Positions 50,119 through 58,394 of a DNA stretch of 64,000 nucleotides are shown here, piece after piece (position 1 is the first letter of the stretch; every line of letters begins with the position of its first letter). The position numbers and the translations under genes are program-made. The stretch is from contig NZ_CP025003.1 in assembly GCF_002812485.1 (NCBI RefSeq), positions 4,712,001-4,776,000 of the forward strand. The letters are read 5' to 3'. Under the pieces are notes generated by a model. It was not told where the DNA came from. It worked only from the letters and a program-made list of their open reading frames with translations, and ran no database searches. This DNA comes from Dickeya fangzhongdai (GTDB lineage Bacteria > Pseudomonadota > Gammaproteobacteria > Enterobacterales > Enterobacteriaceae).

Positions 50119-51345
50119 TCAGTCCCCTATCGCAATAAACTGATAAGAAATATCAGAAGAAAATTCCACAGAACCACCATTACGGACAAACGCACCGTAC
50201 CCTTTCAACATTTCTCTGGTGCTGTTGCTTTGTCCATAAACGGTTACACCAGTATAATTCCATCCAACAGAGTTGTTTTCTGTAATGACTACTGAGAAAA
50301 AATTATTGGGATATACAATAGGGAATGACTGGTTAATAACACCTGCCGCTAACGTTCTTCCAATACCCCATTGAATAATAATACCAGACGGCAATACCTG
50401 ATAACCGTTCAACCCTGCACCGGCAACCCCTGCACCACCAATAGCTCGCCATTGCGGGCCAGTGGAAAGAAATTTTACATTTGCGCCACTTTGAATTTTC
50501 AACGTCTTCGAACCAGATGGATTATTCGGCCCGAGAATATCTAAACCTGCGCCAGAAATAATAACTGCACCATTGGAAATATTATTAAACTCAATAACTC
50601 CACCAGGACAAAGCCGTGCATCAGGCAATGTAATCGTAATATCTGCTACTTGCGATTCGATGAAACAACCAAAGGCATCACTGGTAAGTACCTTATTTTC
50701 TCTGACACCAAACGCTGATTTCATATTTCCCAACGCCCGCTGTACAAACGCGGTGGTGGCAATACTGGTATCGGCATCAAACAGTGGCGGGGTAGGTGCT
50801 ACGGGATTACCGGTAAAAGTCGGGCTTTCAATGGGTGCATATTGCTTATGCGGGTTAGTCGCTAAAGCATGGTTCGCCAGCAGCATATCGGCATAACGCC
50901 GCGTCGCCAGTGCCACCGTCGGATCAAACGTCAGCGTCACTGCATCGGTGCTGTTGACAATCAAAATCATACGCACCGTCTGTACCCGGCCTGAACCTTC
51001 TTTCAACTCCGGTTTATAGGTTTCCGGACAATTGCTGACCGCGATAAGATCGCCATCTATATCGTACAAACCAATTTCACGTAACCAAAACCCACCTTCA
51101 TTCTCAGGAATCACCTGCTCGGCAATCATTTGGTTAAGATTGTCCGGATCAATCGTGAGCGAATTGATTACCCCACGCCGCTTTTCATTAATCAGCCTGG
51201 TTTGTGACGGATCCGGTGCCGGCAATGAACCACCTCCATCACCTACCCCCATAAGGGCAATTTGCAGTGGTTTTCCAGCCGAGATCGACGCGGCCAATTT
51301 GACCTCACCGACCTGGGTAAGTAATGTAAAGTATTTAGTACCCAT
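50119..51345 (-). CDS. P2 gpH-like tail fibre protein (fibre C)
   Basis: 408 residues. The gpH-type N-terminus is shared with A, B and D (MGTKYFTLLTQVGEVKLAAS; MGVGDGGGSLPAPD). After about residue 210 the protein is different: no collar domain, but a Gly/Asn-rich beta region and an ending (GYQVLPSGIIIQWG...FPIVYPNNFFSVVITE...YQFIAIGD) like the C-terminal domain of gp53-type fibres. The 3' half is visibly AT-richer than the flanking chromosome. No late promoter directly upstream; it is probably transcribed with fibre D. Confidence 0.88.
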   Translation of the reverse strand: MGTKYFTLLTQVGEVKLAASISAGKPLQIALMGVGDGGGSLPAPDPSQTRLINEKRRGVINSLTIDPDNLNQMIAEQVIPENEGGFWLREIGLYDIDGDLIAVSNCPETYKPELKEGSGRVQTVRMILIVNSTDAVTLTFDPTVALATRRYADMLLANHALATNPHKQYAPIESPTFTGNPVAPTPPLFDADTSIATTAFVQRALGNMKSAFGVRENKVLTSDAFGCFIESQVADITITLPDARLCPGGVIEFNNISNGAVIISGAGLDILGPNNPSGSKTLKIQSGANVKFLSTGPQWRAIGGAGVAGAGLNGYQVLPSGIIIQWGIGRTLAAGVINQSFPIVYPNNFFSVVITENNSVGWNYTGVTVYGQSNSTREMLKGYGAFVRNGGSVEFSSDISYQFIAIGD

Positions 51346-51538
51346 AGTTTCTCTCATCAGAAGTACTTACAGGGGAAAAGTCACACGACATCAAGGATGT
51401 GGTACTCATGAAAGAAAATGGAATACCATACATCTCAAGTGATTCACGCCTACTGTCGCTACTTAAAAAGTTATTTTCGTGCTTAAATATAAATAACAAT
51501 AAAATTTCAAATAAAAAACGGAGTCGTGAATAAAACAA
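51335..51538 (-). pseudogene. Possible remnant of a tail fibre assembly gene
   Basis: A TTG-started frame 20 bp after fibre D begins MFYSR, the same four residues that open the intact chaperone at 49733-50110, but then loses similarity and runs into the start of fibre C. The position, directly behind a fibre gene, fits a decayed chaperone. Evidence is thin and the similarity could be chance. Confidence 0.25.
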
Positions 51539-51558
51539 GAAATTTATTTAACAATACT

Positions 51559-52836
51559 CTATATGGAGTATTTAGATGCAAAGACGGAAAAAGTTGCATT
51601 TCCGGATGTTGCATTACTTGTCGCAACGATAATATATCCTTCATTAATAATAAAAATATCAGAATAATCATTTGATATATCGACCCCAGCAGATACATAA
51701 GTTGTTACCTGCTGACTAGATACATTACTTTTACTGCTAGCGATTGTCATGGATAAAAAACCGTCTACTGTACTACCTTGTCGGACTACACCACCAACAG
51801 ACTTGACATTTAATGGAATTAAACTACTAATAGGGACATCAATGCCTGATGAATTTTTCGAGCCAGAATAGAGCTGTATTGCAGGGGTATACACCTTCCT
51901 TCCAAAGACAGATAATACGGTAAACTTACCCGCTTTGACCGGCACAACCGTCAATAATGCCGATGCCGTATATCCATCTGGCATATTGGTTCCGCTATAG
52001 ATCTCCGGCAATTTGACTGCGGTGGCGTTAACCGCGAGCAAGCCAGACGCCATCGTCACCGGATTATAAATAGCGTAAATCCCGACAAACCCTTCATCAG
52101 GGACCTTTCCGGCATCCATCCCCCCAACGCCATTCTTTGTCAGATCGATCGTTTTCTCGAATAAACCAATACGATATTGGCTTCCTCCCAAAGACGTTCC
52201 AACAATGATTTCATCGGCAACAAACCTGGCATTAGAAGAAGCGGAGGGAATATTCATCATGGCATTTCGTGTCATACCAATGACACCGGAGAATGAACTC
52301 CTCACGCCCAAATTCTCTATAAACTGAGCTTTATCCGCAATATCCGCGCCATTTTGAGCTTTAGCCAGAGCCATGTTGTCCACATACTGCCGGCTTGCCA
52401 GCACCACCGCCGGGTCGATCTTCAACGATACGGCATCAGCCTGGCCGACCGCCAGAATCATGCGTACCGTCTGCACGCGACCGGAGCCTTCCTGCATCTG
52501 CGGTTTATAGGTTTCGGGACAGTTTGCCACCGCCACCAGATTGTCATCGGCGTCATACAAACCGATTTCACGCAGCCAGAATCCGCCTTCGTCCTCAGGA
52601 ATCACCTGCTCGGCAATAACCTGATTGGGATTGGCCGGGTCAATGTTCAGTGCATTGAGCGGTGCCCGCCGTTTTTCATTAATCAGTTTGGTTTGCGTCG
52701 TATCCGGCGTCGGCAACGTACCACTACCGTCTCCCACCCCCATCTGGGTAATTTCCAGCTGTTTTCCCAGCGAAATCGCATTCGCCAGCCTGGCTGCACC
52801 AACCTCGGTAAGCAGAGCGGTATATTTTGTGCTCAT
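51559..52836 (-). CDS. P2 gpH-like tail fibre protein (fibre D)
   Basis: 425 residues. The N-terminal gpH-type domain (MSTKYTALLTEVGAARLANA; MGVGDGSGTLPTPD; PEDEGGFWLREIGLYDADD) is shared, but similarity to the other fibres ends near residue 180. The rest is a long Ser/Val/Gly-rich beta-type region that I cannot assign to a family, AT-rich at its 3' end. Start MSTKYT at 52836 by alignment. First gene of the array, 212 bp from the cpxQ terminator side. Confidence 0.88.
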   Translation of the reverse strand: MSTKYTALLTEVGAARLANAISLGKQLEITQMGVGDGSGTLPTPDTTQTKLINEKRRAPLNALNIDPANPNQVIAEQVIPEDEGGFWLREIGLYDADDNLVAVANCPETYKPQMQEGSGRVQTVRMILAVGQADAVSLKIDPAVVLASRQYVDNMALAKAQNGADIADKAQFIENLGVRSSFSGVIGMTRNAMMNIPSASSNARFVADEIIVGTSLGGSQYRIGLFEKTIDLTKNGVGGMDAGKVPDEGFVGIYAIYNPVTMASGLLAVNATAVKLPEIYSGTNMPDGYTASALLTVVPVKAGKFTVLSVFGRKVYTPAIQLYSGSKNSSGIDVPISSLIPLNVKSVGGVVRQGSTVDGFLSMTIASSKSNVSSQQVTTYVSAGVDISNDYSDIFIINEGYIIVATSNATSGNATFSVFASKYSI

Positions 52837-52955
52837 AACGTGTCTCATCAGAATTAGCGATAAAAGGGACCCATGCAGGGTATGGAACCAATACCACCAC
52901 GCCCGTCGATACACGCTTTCTCAAGCGATTTCAGCCCGTTGTGGCAGTGGAGGAC

Positions 52956-53015
52956 ATTATGCTGACGGGCCAGCAAAAACGCGCGTCATGGGGGTTGGTA
53001 CAGCAATGGCACAAC
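52956..53015 (-). promoter_or_regulatory. P2-type late promoter of fibre D
   Basis: Dyad GTTGTG-N10-ACCAAC (52994-53015, one arm degenerate), exactly 32 bp, then CATAAT (52961-52956) on the minus strand. It starts about 30 bp from the CpxQ terminator and so marks the edge of the island. Confidence 0.65.
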
Positions 53016-53047
53016 AGCGCCGGGAAAAGGCGGTACAGAATACAGGC

Positions 53048-53108
53048 AAAAAAAAGCCCTCCATCAAGGAGGGCGAAAAGACAGGGATGGTGTCTATGGC
53101 AAGGAAAA
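53048..53108 (-). ncRNA. cpxQ: CpxQ small RNA from the cpxP 3'UTR
   Basis: The cpxP 3'UTR contains TTTTCCTTGCCATAGACACC and the following CATCCCTGTCTT, which I recognise as the conserved 5' part of CpxQ. It then ends in a hairpin (53056-53074) and a T-run. In Salmonella and E. coli RNase E releases CpxQ from cpxP mRNA; with Hfq it represses inner-membrane protein mRNAs during envelope stress. The terminator stem differs from the enterobacterial one while the seed part is kept. Confidence 0.82.
53056..53074 (-). terminator. cpxP/cpxQ terminator
   Basis: GCCCTCC/GGAGGGC stem with a five-base loop, followed by eight T on the minus strand. Confidence 0.93.
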
Positions 53109-53167
53109 CAGGTTACTTCTCTACACACTACTCTCAGCACTACTCTCACTACTCGGAAAAACACGCA

Positions 53168-53692
53168 TTACTCGGTACTCTCATCCTGCCCCTGACGGGA
53201 CAGTTCCAAATTCTGGCTACTCGATCCGGATGCCGACATCCGCTGCCGCACGCTCTGCATCGCCTGTTCATGCTTCTGATTCAGAATCGATTTCTGCTCC
53301 GGCGTCAGCATGTTGTACATCTGGTTGCTCACCCGGGCTATCTCCACCTGGCGCGCAATCTGCTCCTGAACCATTCTGGCGACCTGCGCCTGCACCGCCG
53401 GAGCGTCGAATTTTTCCGCCGTCACCAGCCGATGCATAATTTCCACATCGTTCGCGTCATAGGCTGGCTGCTCATGGCGAACTTGCCGCATCAGATCACG
53501 CATTTGCTGGCGCTGATGTTCCGTCAACTTCACACCGTCAAACATGCCCTGCTGACTCTCTTCGCGTTTCATGGCAGAGTCATCGCGATAACAGTTCCCC
53601 AACTCGGGGGCGTCGTTTTCAGTCGCCATTACGGTGCCGGTTACCAACATTAGCAGTGAAGCAAAAGATAACGTGATGATGGTGCCCCGCAT
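53168..53692 (-). CDS. cpxP: CpxP, periplasmic inhibitor and adaptor of the Cpx response
   Basis: A 174-residue periplasmic protein. Signal peptide MRGTIITLSFASLLMLVTGT, then two LTxxQ motifs (LTEHQRQQM and LTPEQKSIL) that define the CpxP/Spy fold. It binds CpxA's sensor domain to keep it off and delivers misfolded proteins to DegP. The ATG at 53692 follows GAGGAG at good distance. It is divergent from cpxRA with a CpxR box between, so it is the classic strong Cpx target. Confidence 0.95.
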   Translation of the reverse strand: MRGTIITLSFASLLMLVTGTVMATENDAPELGNCYRDDSAMKREESQQGMFDGVKLTEHQRQQMRDLMRQVRHEQPAYDANDVEIMHRLVTAEKFDAPAVQAQVARMVQEQIARQVEIARVSNQMYNMLTPEQKSILNQKHEQAMQSVRQRMSASGSSSQNLELSRQGQDESTE

Positions 53693-53808
53693 CAATGACT
53701 CCTCTGTAATTCACGTACGGCTTGTGTTTGCGTACGGTGTGACGTGTACTGTTTGGCGAATCGATGGAGTTAGTCTAATTGCCTTGCTGCAAACATGCGT
53801 CAGACGAT

Positions 53809-53823
53809 GTAAAACTACGTAAA
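53809..53823. promoter_or_regulatory. CpxR box between cpxP and cpxR
   Basis: GTAAA-ACTAC-GTAAA matches the CpxR site GTAAA-N5-GTAA(A) without mismatch. It lies 117 bp upstream of cpxP and 55 bp upstream of cpxR. Confidence 0.88.
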
Positions 53824-53877
53824 GTCATGGAATAGCGGCGATCTATGACGTATTTTGCCCGTGGAGGTAGGTAAATC

Positions 53878-54576
53878 ATGAATAAAATCCTGTTGGTTGA
53901 TGACGATCGCGAGCTGACATCCCTGTTGCGGGAATTGCTCGAAATGGAAGGCTTTAACGTCGTTGTCGCCCATGACGGCGAACAGGCGTTAAGCGTGCTG
54001 GATGACTCGATTGACCTGTTATTGCTGGATATCATGATGCCGAAGAAAAACGGCATCGATACACTCAAGGAAGTGCGTCAGCGCTACCAGACGCCGGTGA
54101 TCATGCTTACCGCCCGCGGCAGCGAGCTGGACCGCGTGCTCGGCCTGGAGTTGGGCGCGGACGACTATCTGCCTAAACCCTTCAACGATCGCGAGCTGGT
54201 TGCCCGCATCCGCGCCATTCTGCGCCGCTCCAGTTGGACCGACCAACAACAGGCGGGCGAAGCCAGCGCGCCGACCATCGAGGTGGATGCACTGCGACTT
54301 AATCCGGGCCGTCAGGAAGCCAGCTTCGACGACGAAGTGCTGGATCTGACCGGCACCGAATTCACGCTGCTCTACCTGCTGGCGCAGCGCCTGGGTCAGG
54401 TGGTGTCGCGCGAACATCTCAGTCAGGAAGTACTGGGCAAGCGCCTCACGCCGTTCGATCGCGCCATCGACATGCATATCTCCAACCTGCGGCGCAAATT
54501 ACCTGAGCGCAAGGATGGGCTGCCCTGGTTTAAAACCCTGCGCGGCAGAGGCTATCTGATGGTTTCCACCGCATGA
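53878..54576 (+). CDS. cpxR: CpxR, envelope stress response regulator
   Basis: A 232-residue OmpR-family regulator. Receiver domain with acidic pair DDD at residues 8-10 and phosphoacceptor Asp in LLLLDIMMP, then a winged-helix DNA-binding domain (LTGTEFTLLYLLAQ...RAIDMHISNLRRKL). It is followed by cpxA after 16 bp. Confidence 0.98.
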   Translation: MNKILLVDDDRELTSLLRELLEMEGFNVVVAHDGEQALSVLDDSIDLLLLDIMMPKKNGIDTLKEVRQRYQTPVIMLTARGSELDRVLGLELGADDYLPKPFNDRELVARIRAILRRSSWTDQQQAGEASAPTIEVDALRLNPGRQEASFDDEVLDLTGTEFTLLYLLAQRLGQVVSREHLSQEVLGKRLTPFDRAIDMHISNLRRKLPERKDGLPWFKTLRGRGYLMVSTA

Positions 54577-54592
54577 TTCGGGCTGCCGCTGT

Positions 54593-55963
54593 ATGATCAA
54601 CAGTCTTACCGCCCGAATCTTCGCCATTTTCTGGCTGACGCTGGCTCTGGTGCTGATGCTGGTGCTGATGCTGCCCAAGCTGGATTCCCGGCAACTCACT
54701 CCCCTGCTGGAAAACGAGCAACGGCAGGGGCTGATGCTGGAGCAGCACATTGAGGCCGAGCTGGCGAGCGATCCGGCTAACGATTTGTTATGGTGGCGAC
54801 GTCTGTTTCGCGTGATCGAAAAATGGGCGCCGCCCGGCCAGCGCCTGCTGCTGGTCACCAGCGAAGGGCGCGTGATTGGCGCCCAGCGTAATGAAATGCA
54901 GATGGTGCGCAACTTCATCGGTCAGTCCGACAGCGCCGATTTCCCGCAGAAGAAAAAATACGGTCGGCTGGAATTGCTGGGGCCGTTTTCCGTGCGCGAC
55001 GGTGAGGACAGCTACCTGATGTACATGCTGCGCCCCGCTAGCAGCCCGCAGTCCGATTTTATCAACCTGCTGTTCGATCGCCCGCTATTGCTGCTGATCG
55101 TCACCATGCTTACCAGCTCGCCGCTGTTGCTGTGGCTGGCCTGGAGCCTGGCGAAACCGGCGCGTAAGCTGAAAAACGCCGCCGACGAAGTGGCGCGCGG
55201 CAATCTGAAACAGCATCCGGAACTGGAATCCGGCCCGCAGGAATTCCGGGCGACCGGCGCCAGCTTCAACCAGATGGTAAGCGCGCTGGAGCGGATGGTG
55301 ACGGCGCAGCAACGCCTGTTGTCCGACATTTCCCATGAGCTGCGCACCCCGCTGACCCGTCTGCAACTGGCGACCGCGCTATTACGCCGCCGTCAGGGCG
55401 AAGGCAACGAACTGAACCGCATCGAAACCGAAACCCAGCGGCTCGACGGCATGATCAACGACCTGCTGGTGCTGTCGCGCAACCAACACAAGCATGAACT
55501 GTCGCGGGAAGAGCTACAGGCGGATGAGCTGTGGAACGATGTGCTGGACGACGCCCGCTTTGAAGCCGAGCAAATGGGTAAAACGCTGGAGGTATTATCG
55601 CCGCCTGGTCCCTGGCCGCTGTTCGGCAACCCGACCGCGCTCGATAGCGCGCTGGAAAACGTGGTGCGTAACGCGCTTCGTTATTCGCACAGCCGTATCG
55701 CCGTGTCGTTCTCGGCCGATGCACAGGGCGTCACCATTGTCGTCGGCGACGATGGTCCCGGTGTTAGCCCGGAGGATCGGGAACAGATTTTCCGGCCGTT
55801 CTACCGCACGGATGAAGCCCGCGATCGCGAGTCCGGCGGCACCGGTCTGGGACTGGCGATCGTCGAAACCGCCATTTCCCAGCATCGCGGTTGGGCCAAA
55901 GCCGATGAAAGCCCGCTGGGCGGTTTGCAGCTCACGCTCTGGCTGCCGCTCTACCAACGTTGA
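54593..55963 (+). CDS. cpxA: CpxA, envelope stress sensor kinase
   Basis: A 456-residue inner-membrane histidine kinase. TM1 (about 8-29), periplasmic sensor, TM2 (about 163-185), HAMP, H-box SDISHELRTPLTR with the phospho-His, then ATPase boxes NVVRNALRYS, GDDGPGVS and GTGLGLAIV. It senses misfolded envelope proteins and is held off by CpxP. An isolated 10-bp perfect GC hairpin (55976-55999) follows without a T-tract. Confidence 0.97.
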   Translation: MINSLTARIFAIFWLTLALVLMLVLMLPKLDSRQLTPLLENEQRQGLMLEQHIEAELASDPANDLLWWRRLFRVIEKWAPPGQRLLLVTSEGRVIGAQRNEMQMVRNFIGQSDSADFPQKKKYGRLELLGPFSVRDGEDSYLMYMLRPASSPQSDFINLLFDRPLLLLIVTMLTSSPLLLWLAWSLAKPARKLKNAADEVARGNLKQHPELESGPQEFRATGASFNQMVSALERMVTAQQRLLSDISHELRTPLTRLQLATALLRRRQGEGNELNRIETETQRLDGMINDLLVLSRNQHKHELSREELQADELWNDVLDDARFEAEQMGKTLEVLSPPGPWPLFGNPTALDSALENVVRNALRYSHSRIAVSFSADAQGVTIVVGDDGPGVSPEDREQIFRPFYRTDEARDRESGGTGLGLAIVETAISQHRGWAKADESPLGGLQLTLWLPLYQR

Positions 55964-55975
55964 TAACCTGCCTTT

Positions 55976-55999
55976 TCGGGCGCGGACACCCGCGCCCGA
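55976..55999 (+). terminator. GC hairpin after cpxA
   Basis: TCGGGCGCGG/CCGCGCCCGA with an ACAC loop, 13 bp past the cpxA stop. No T-run follows, so it may stall or protect the 3' end rather than terminate alone. Confidence 0.5.
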
Positions 56000-56204
56000 C
56001 GTCACATCCATGCCGTCAACCGATTGAGTTTTTTCCCTGCTCGGGTAGAGTGTGAACCTGTGCCGCCGGGCGAATGGCCGCGAGAAATCGCGCGCACCAC
56101 ACCCCGCTGGCAAAAGAAATTATCCCTTCAGTCATGCATGAAGCTGCACATGCCTGATGGAATAAGTTCTTGATGTTGCCTGACACCCTGCACAGGAAAA
56201 GGAC

Positions 56205-58394
56205 ATGAAAGGATTAGCCTTACTGGCTGGATTCATCGCCACGCTTGTACAGATGCCGACATATGCTTCCGGCGATGGCGTATGCGGTTTTTCCGATGCC
56301 GATTGCGGTATGCCCGCGCTTCCCTACCTTCTGCCGGATAACGACACCCGCACCAATCTGGTGTTGCTGCAGAGCAGCCGTAATCATATTCCGCTGCCGA
56401 TACCTCAGCCGGAGCCGGATCAAACTCGTTCCCGTGTCGACCCGTTCACCGCTTACCGCGTGATGGGGCTGGCCGCTACCGAAGACAACAGCGCCGGCGC
56501 GCCGGCCGACCCCAGCGCCCCCTCGGACGACAAAGCCGACGAAGAGAACGCTTCGTTGCTGCAAAAAGCCGCCCAACTGCATTTTCCGGATACCGAACTG
56601 AATAAGCTGCGCGACCTGACGCCGGTTGACCTGGATGGGCGTTGGGTTTCCAACGACGCCACCACGCTGGAGAGCTTTTTCGATCTGCTGCTGGCGGACA
56701 AGGAACTGAACGACGCCCAGCGCACCCAGTTGGCGCTGGTGCGCATGAAAATGCTGTCCAGCGATTACGGCGTCGGCGACGCCAATACCGATCTGGCCAG
56801 CGTACCGGACGCCGGCCACGCCGGCGAACTGCGCCGCTACCTCGCCAACGCGGTGGCATTTTATGAAGGGCAGTTGGATCAGGCGGATAAAGGCTTCCAG
56901 CAATTGTTGCCGGCCAGCCAGCCGTGGGTGGCGGAAACGGCCCGTTATATGCTGATTCGGGTATCGATTAATCAGGCGATGAAAGACGCGCAGGACGAAT
57001 ACAACATGTTCGATCCCCGCAAGATGGACAAGGCCGCCGGGAAACAGGCGGTTCAGCGTATCGATGAGTACCTGAAACAGTATCCGCGGGGAAAATACGC
57101 CGACTCGGCCAAAGGTCTGTACCGCCGGGCCGAGTGGATCAGCGGCGACACCGTCGCGCTGGCCGGTCGTTTCAGCCAGGTGCTGGCGTCCGCCAAAAGC
57201 GTGGATCAGTTGCAGGCCATCGGCAACGAAATTGATAACAAGTTGCTGGAAGACAACCAGTTTGTGAGCTCGGCCGATACGCCGGTCCTGATGCTGGTGC
57301 AGGATATCAAACGCCTGCGCAGCCCTGACGGCTGGATGACGCTGCCCGCGCTGACGCAGGAAGAAATCACCCGCCAGCAGCCGCTGTTTGAAAAAGCGGG
57401 TATGCAGGAAGAATTCCGCTATCTGCAGGCGGCGTTTCATTACTACCTGCAACGGGACTACGCCGCGGTGTTGAAGACCTTGCCGATGACCACCGCGGAC
57501 GATATCACCAACGTCACCGCCTTCAGTAGCCAGGTGCTGCGCGGGCTGGCGATGCAACAGCAAAAACAGTGGGACGAGGCGGAAGCGCACTGGCGCCATC
57601 TGCTGATGCTGAAAACCACCTACACCCAGCAACAATTCCTGCAACTGACGCTGGCGCAAACGCTGGTGGACAGCGGCCAGCCGGAACGGGTATTCACGCC
57701 GGAAAGCCCGGTCAAAAACCTGCGTTTTCGCTCCGCCATCCTGAAAGTCAGCGCCGATGCCGAGCTGTTGCACCGCCAGACCGGCCCTCAGCAGACGCAT
57801 GAAGAACGCGCCATCGCCCTGCATACGCTGTTGACCAAGCAGCTGACACACCGCGATTACGCCGGTTTTCTGAAAGACAGCGCGCTGCTGAAAACCATCG
57901 CACCGCTGAAAAGCACCGAAAACATGAGCTGGAACGAGGAAGACCTGACGGTATTCGGCTGGGACGGCAGCGACACCGAGGAAGGATACGAATGCCCGAC
58001 GCTACAGGAAACGGTCACAACCCTGAGCCAGAACGCCAGTGACGCCCATGCCCTCAACTGTCTGGGCGAGTTCGTCCTGCGCACCGGCAACGGCGTCGGA
58101 TTCGACTGGGGCGAAAGCAACATGCTCAACGGCCTGACGGATGCCGCCGCCCAGTATCCAGGCAAGGAATTCAATCGTCTGGACAACTACATGCAGGTGA
58201 TCGCCGACGCGAAAGCCGCGCCGGAAGACAAGAGTTACGCGCTCTACCGCGCCATCTACTGCTATGCGCCAAGCGGTTACAACGACTGCGGTTCGCAGGA
58301 TATCAGCAAGGAAACGCGCAAGGCGTGGTTCCGGCAGCTCAAAGCGGACTTTAAAGGCAGCCAATGGGCGCGACAGCTCAAATACTACTGGTAG
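56205..58394 (+). CDS. Exported protein with TPR-like helical region, function unknown
   Basis: 729 residues. Sec signal peptide (MKGLALLAGFIATLVQMPTYAS), a Cys-containing segment (GVCGFSDADCGMP), a Pro/Asp/Ala-rich linker (about 60-120), then a long mostly helical region whose segments (AVAFYEGQLDQADKGFQQLLP, AVQRIDEYLKQYPRGKYADSAKGLYRRAE, AQTLVDSGQPERVF) look like tetratricopeptide repeats. More cysteines lie near the C-terminus (CPTLQE, LNCLGE, IYCYAPSGYNDCG). AGGAAAAGG precedes the ATG. The last 31 bp overlap the next gene, so the two are coupled. I recognise no named family; placement after cpxRA hints at an envelope role. Confidence 0.78.
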   Translation: MKGLALLAGFIATLVQMPTYASGDGVCGFSDADCGMPALPYLLPDNDTRTNLVLLQSSRNHIPLPIPQPEPDQTRSRVDPFTAYRVMGLAATEDNSAGAPADPSAPSDDKADEENASLLQKAAQLHFPDTELNKLRDLTPVDLDGRWVSNDATTLESFFDLLLADKELNDAQRTQLALVRMKMLSSDYGVGDANTDLASVPDAGHAGELRRYLANAVAFYEGQLDQADKGFQQLLPASQPWVAETARYMLIRVSINQAMKDAQDEYNMFDPRKMDKAAGKQAVQRIDEYLKQYPRGKYADSAKGLYRRAEWISGDTVALAGRFSQVLASAKSVDQLQAIGNEIDNKLLEDNQFVSSADTPVLMLVQDIKRLRSPDGWMTLPALTQEEITRQQPLFEKAGMQEEFRYLQAAFHYYLQRDYAAVLKTLPMTTADDITNVTAFSSQVLRGLAMQQQKQWDEAEAHWRHLLMLKTTYTQQQFLQLTLAQTLVDSGQPERVFTPESPVKNLRFRSAILKVSADAELLHRQTGPQQTHEERAIALHTLLTKQLTHRDYAGFLKDSALLKTIAPLKSTENMSWNEEDLTVFGWDGSDTEEGYECPTLQETVTTLSQNASDAHALNCLGEFVLRTGNGVGFDWGESNMLNGLTDAAAQYPGKEFNRLDNYMQVIADAKAAPEDKSYALYRAIYCYAPSGYNDCGSQDISKETRKAWFRQLKADFKGSQWARQLKYYW

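Noticed and set aside
46268..53015. Invertible tail fibre segment with gix/cix-type crossover sites
   Set aside because: All fibre genes face the same way, no invertase is present, and I saw no inverted pair of the known 26-bp crossover sequence.
45605..53047. Complete prophage or genomic island with integrase
   Set aside because: No integrase, repressor-lysis set, capsid or tail-tube gene is present, and I found no flanking direct repeats that would serve as att sites.
56220..57851. 543-codon minus-strand open frame opposite the exported TPR-like gene
   Set aside because: Arg/Gln/Leu-rich shadow frame; the plus-strand gene has a signal peptide, a good ribosome binding site and coupling to its neighbour.
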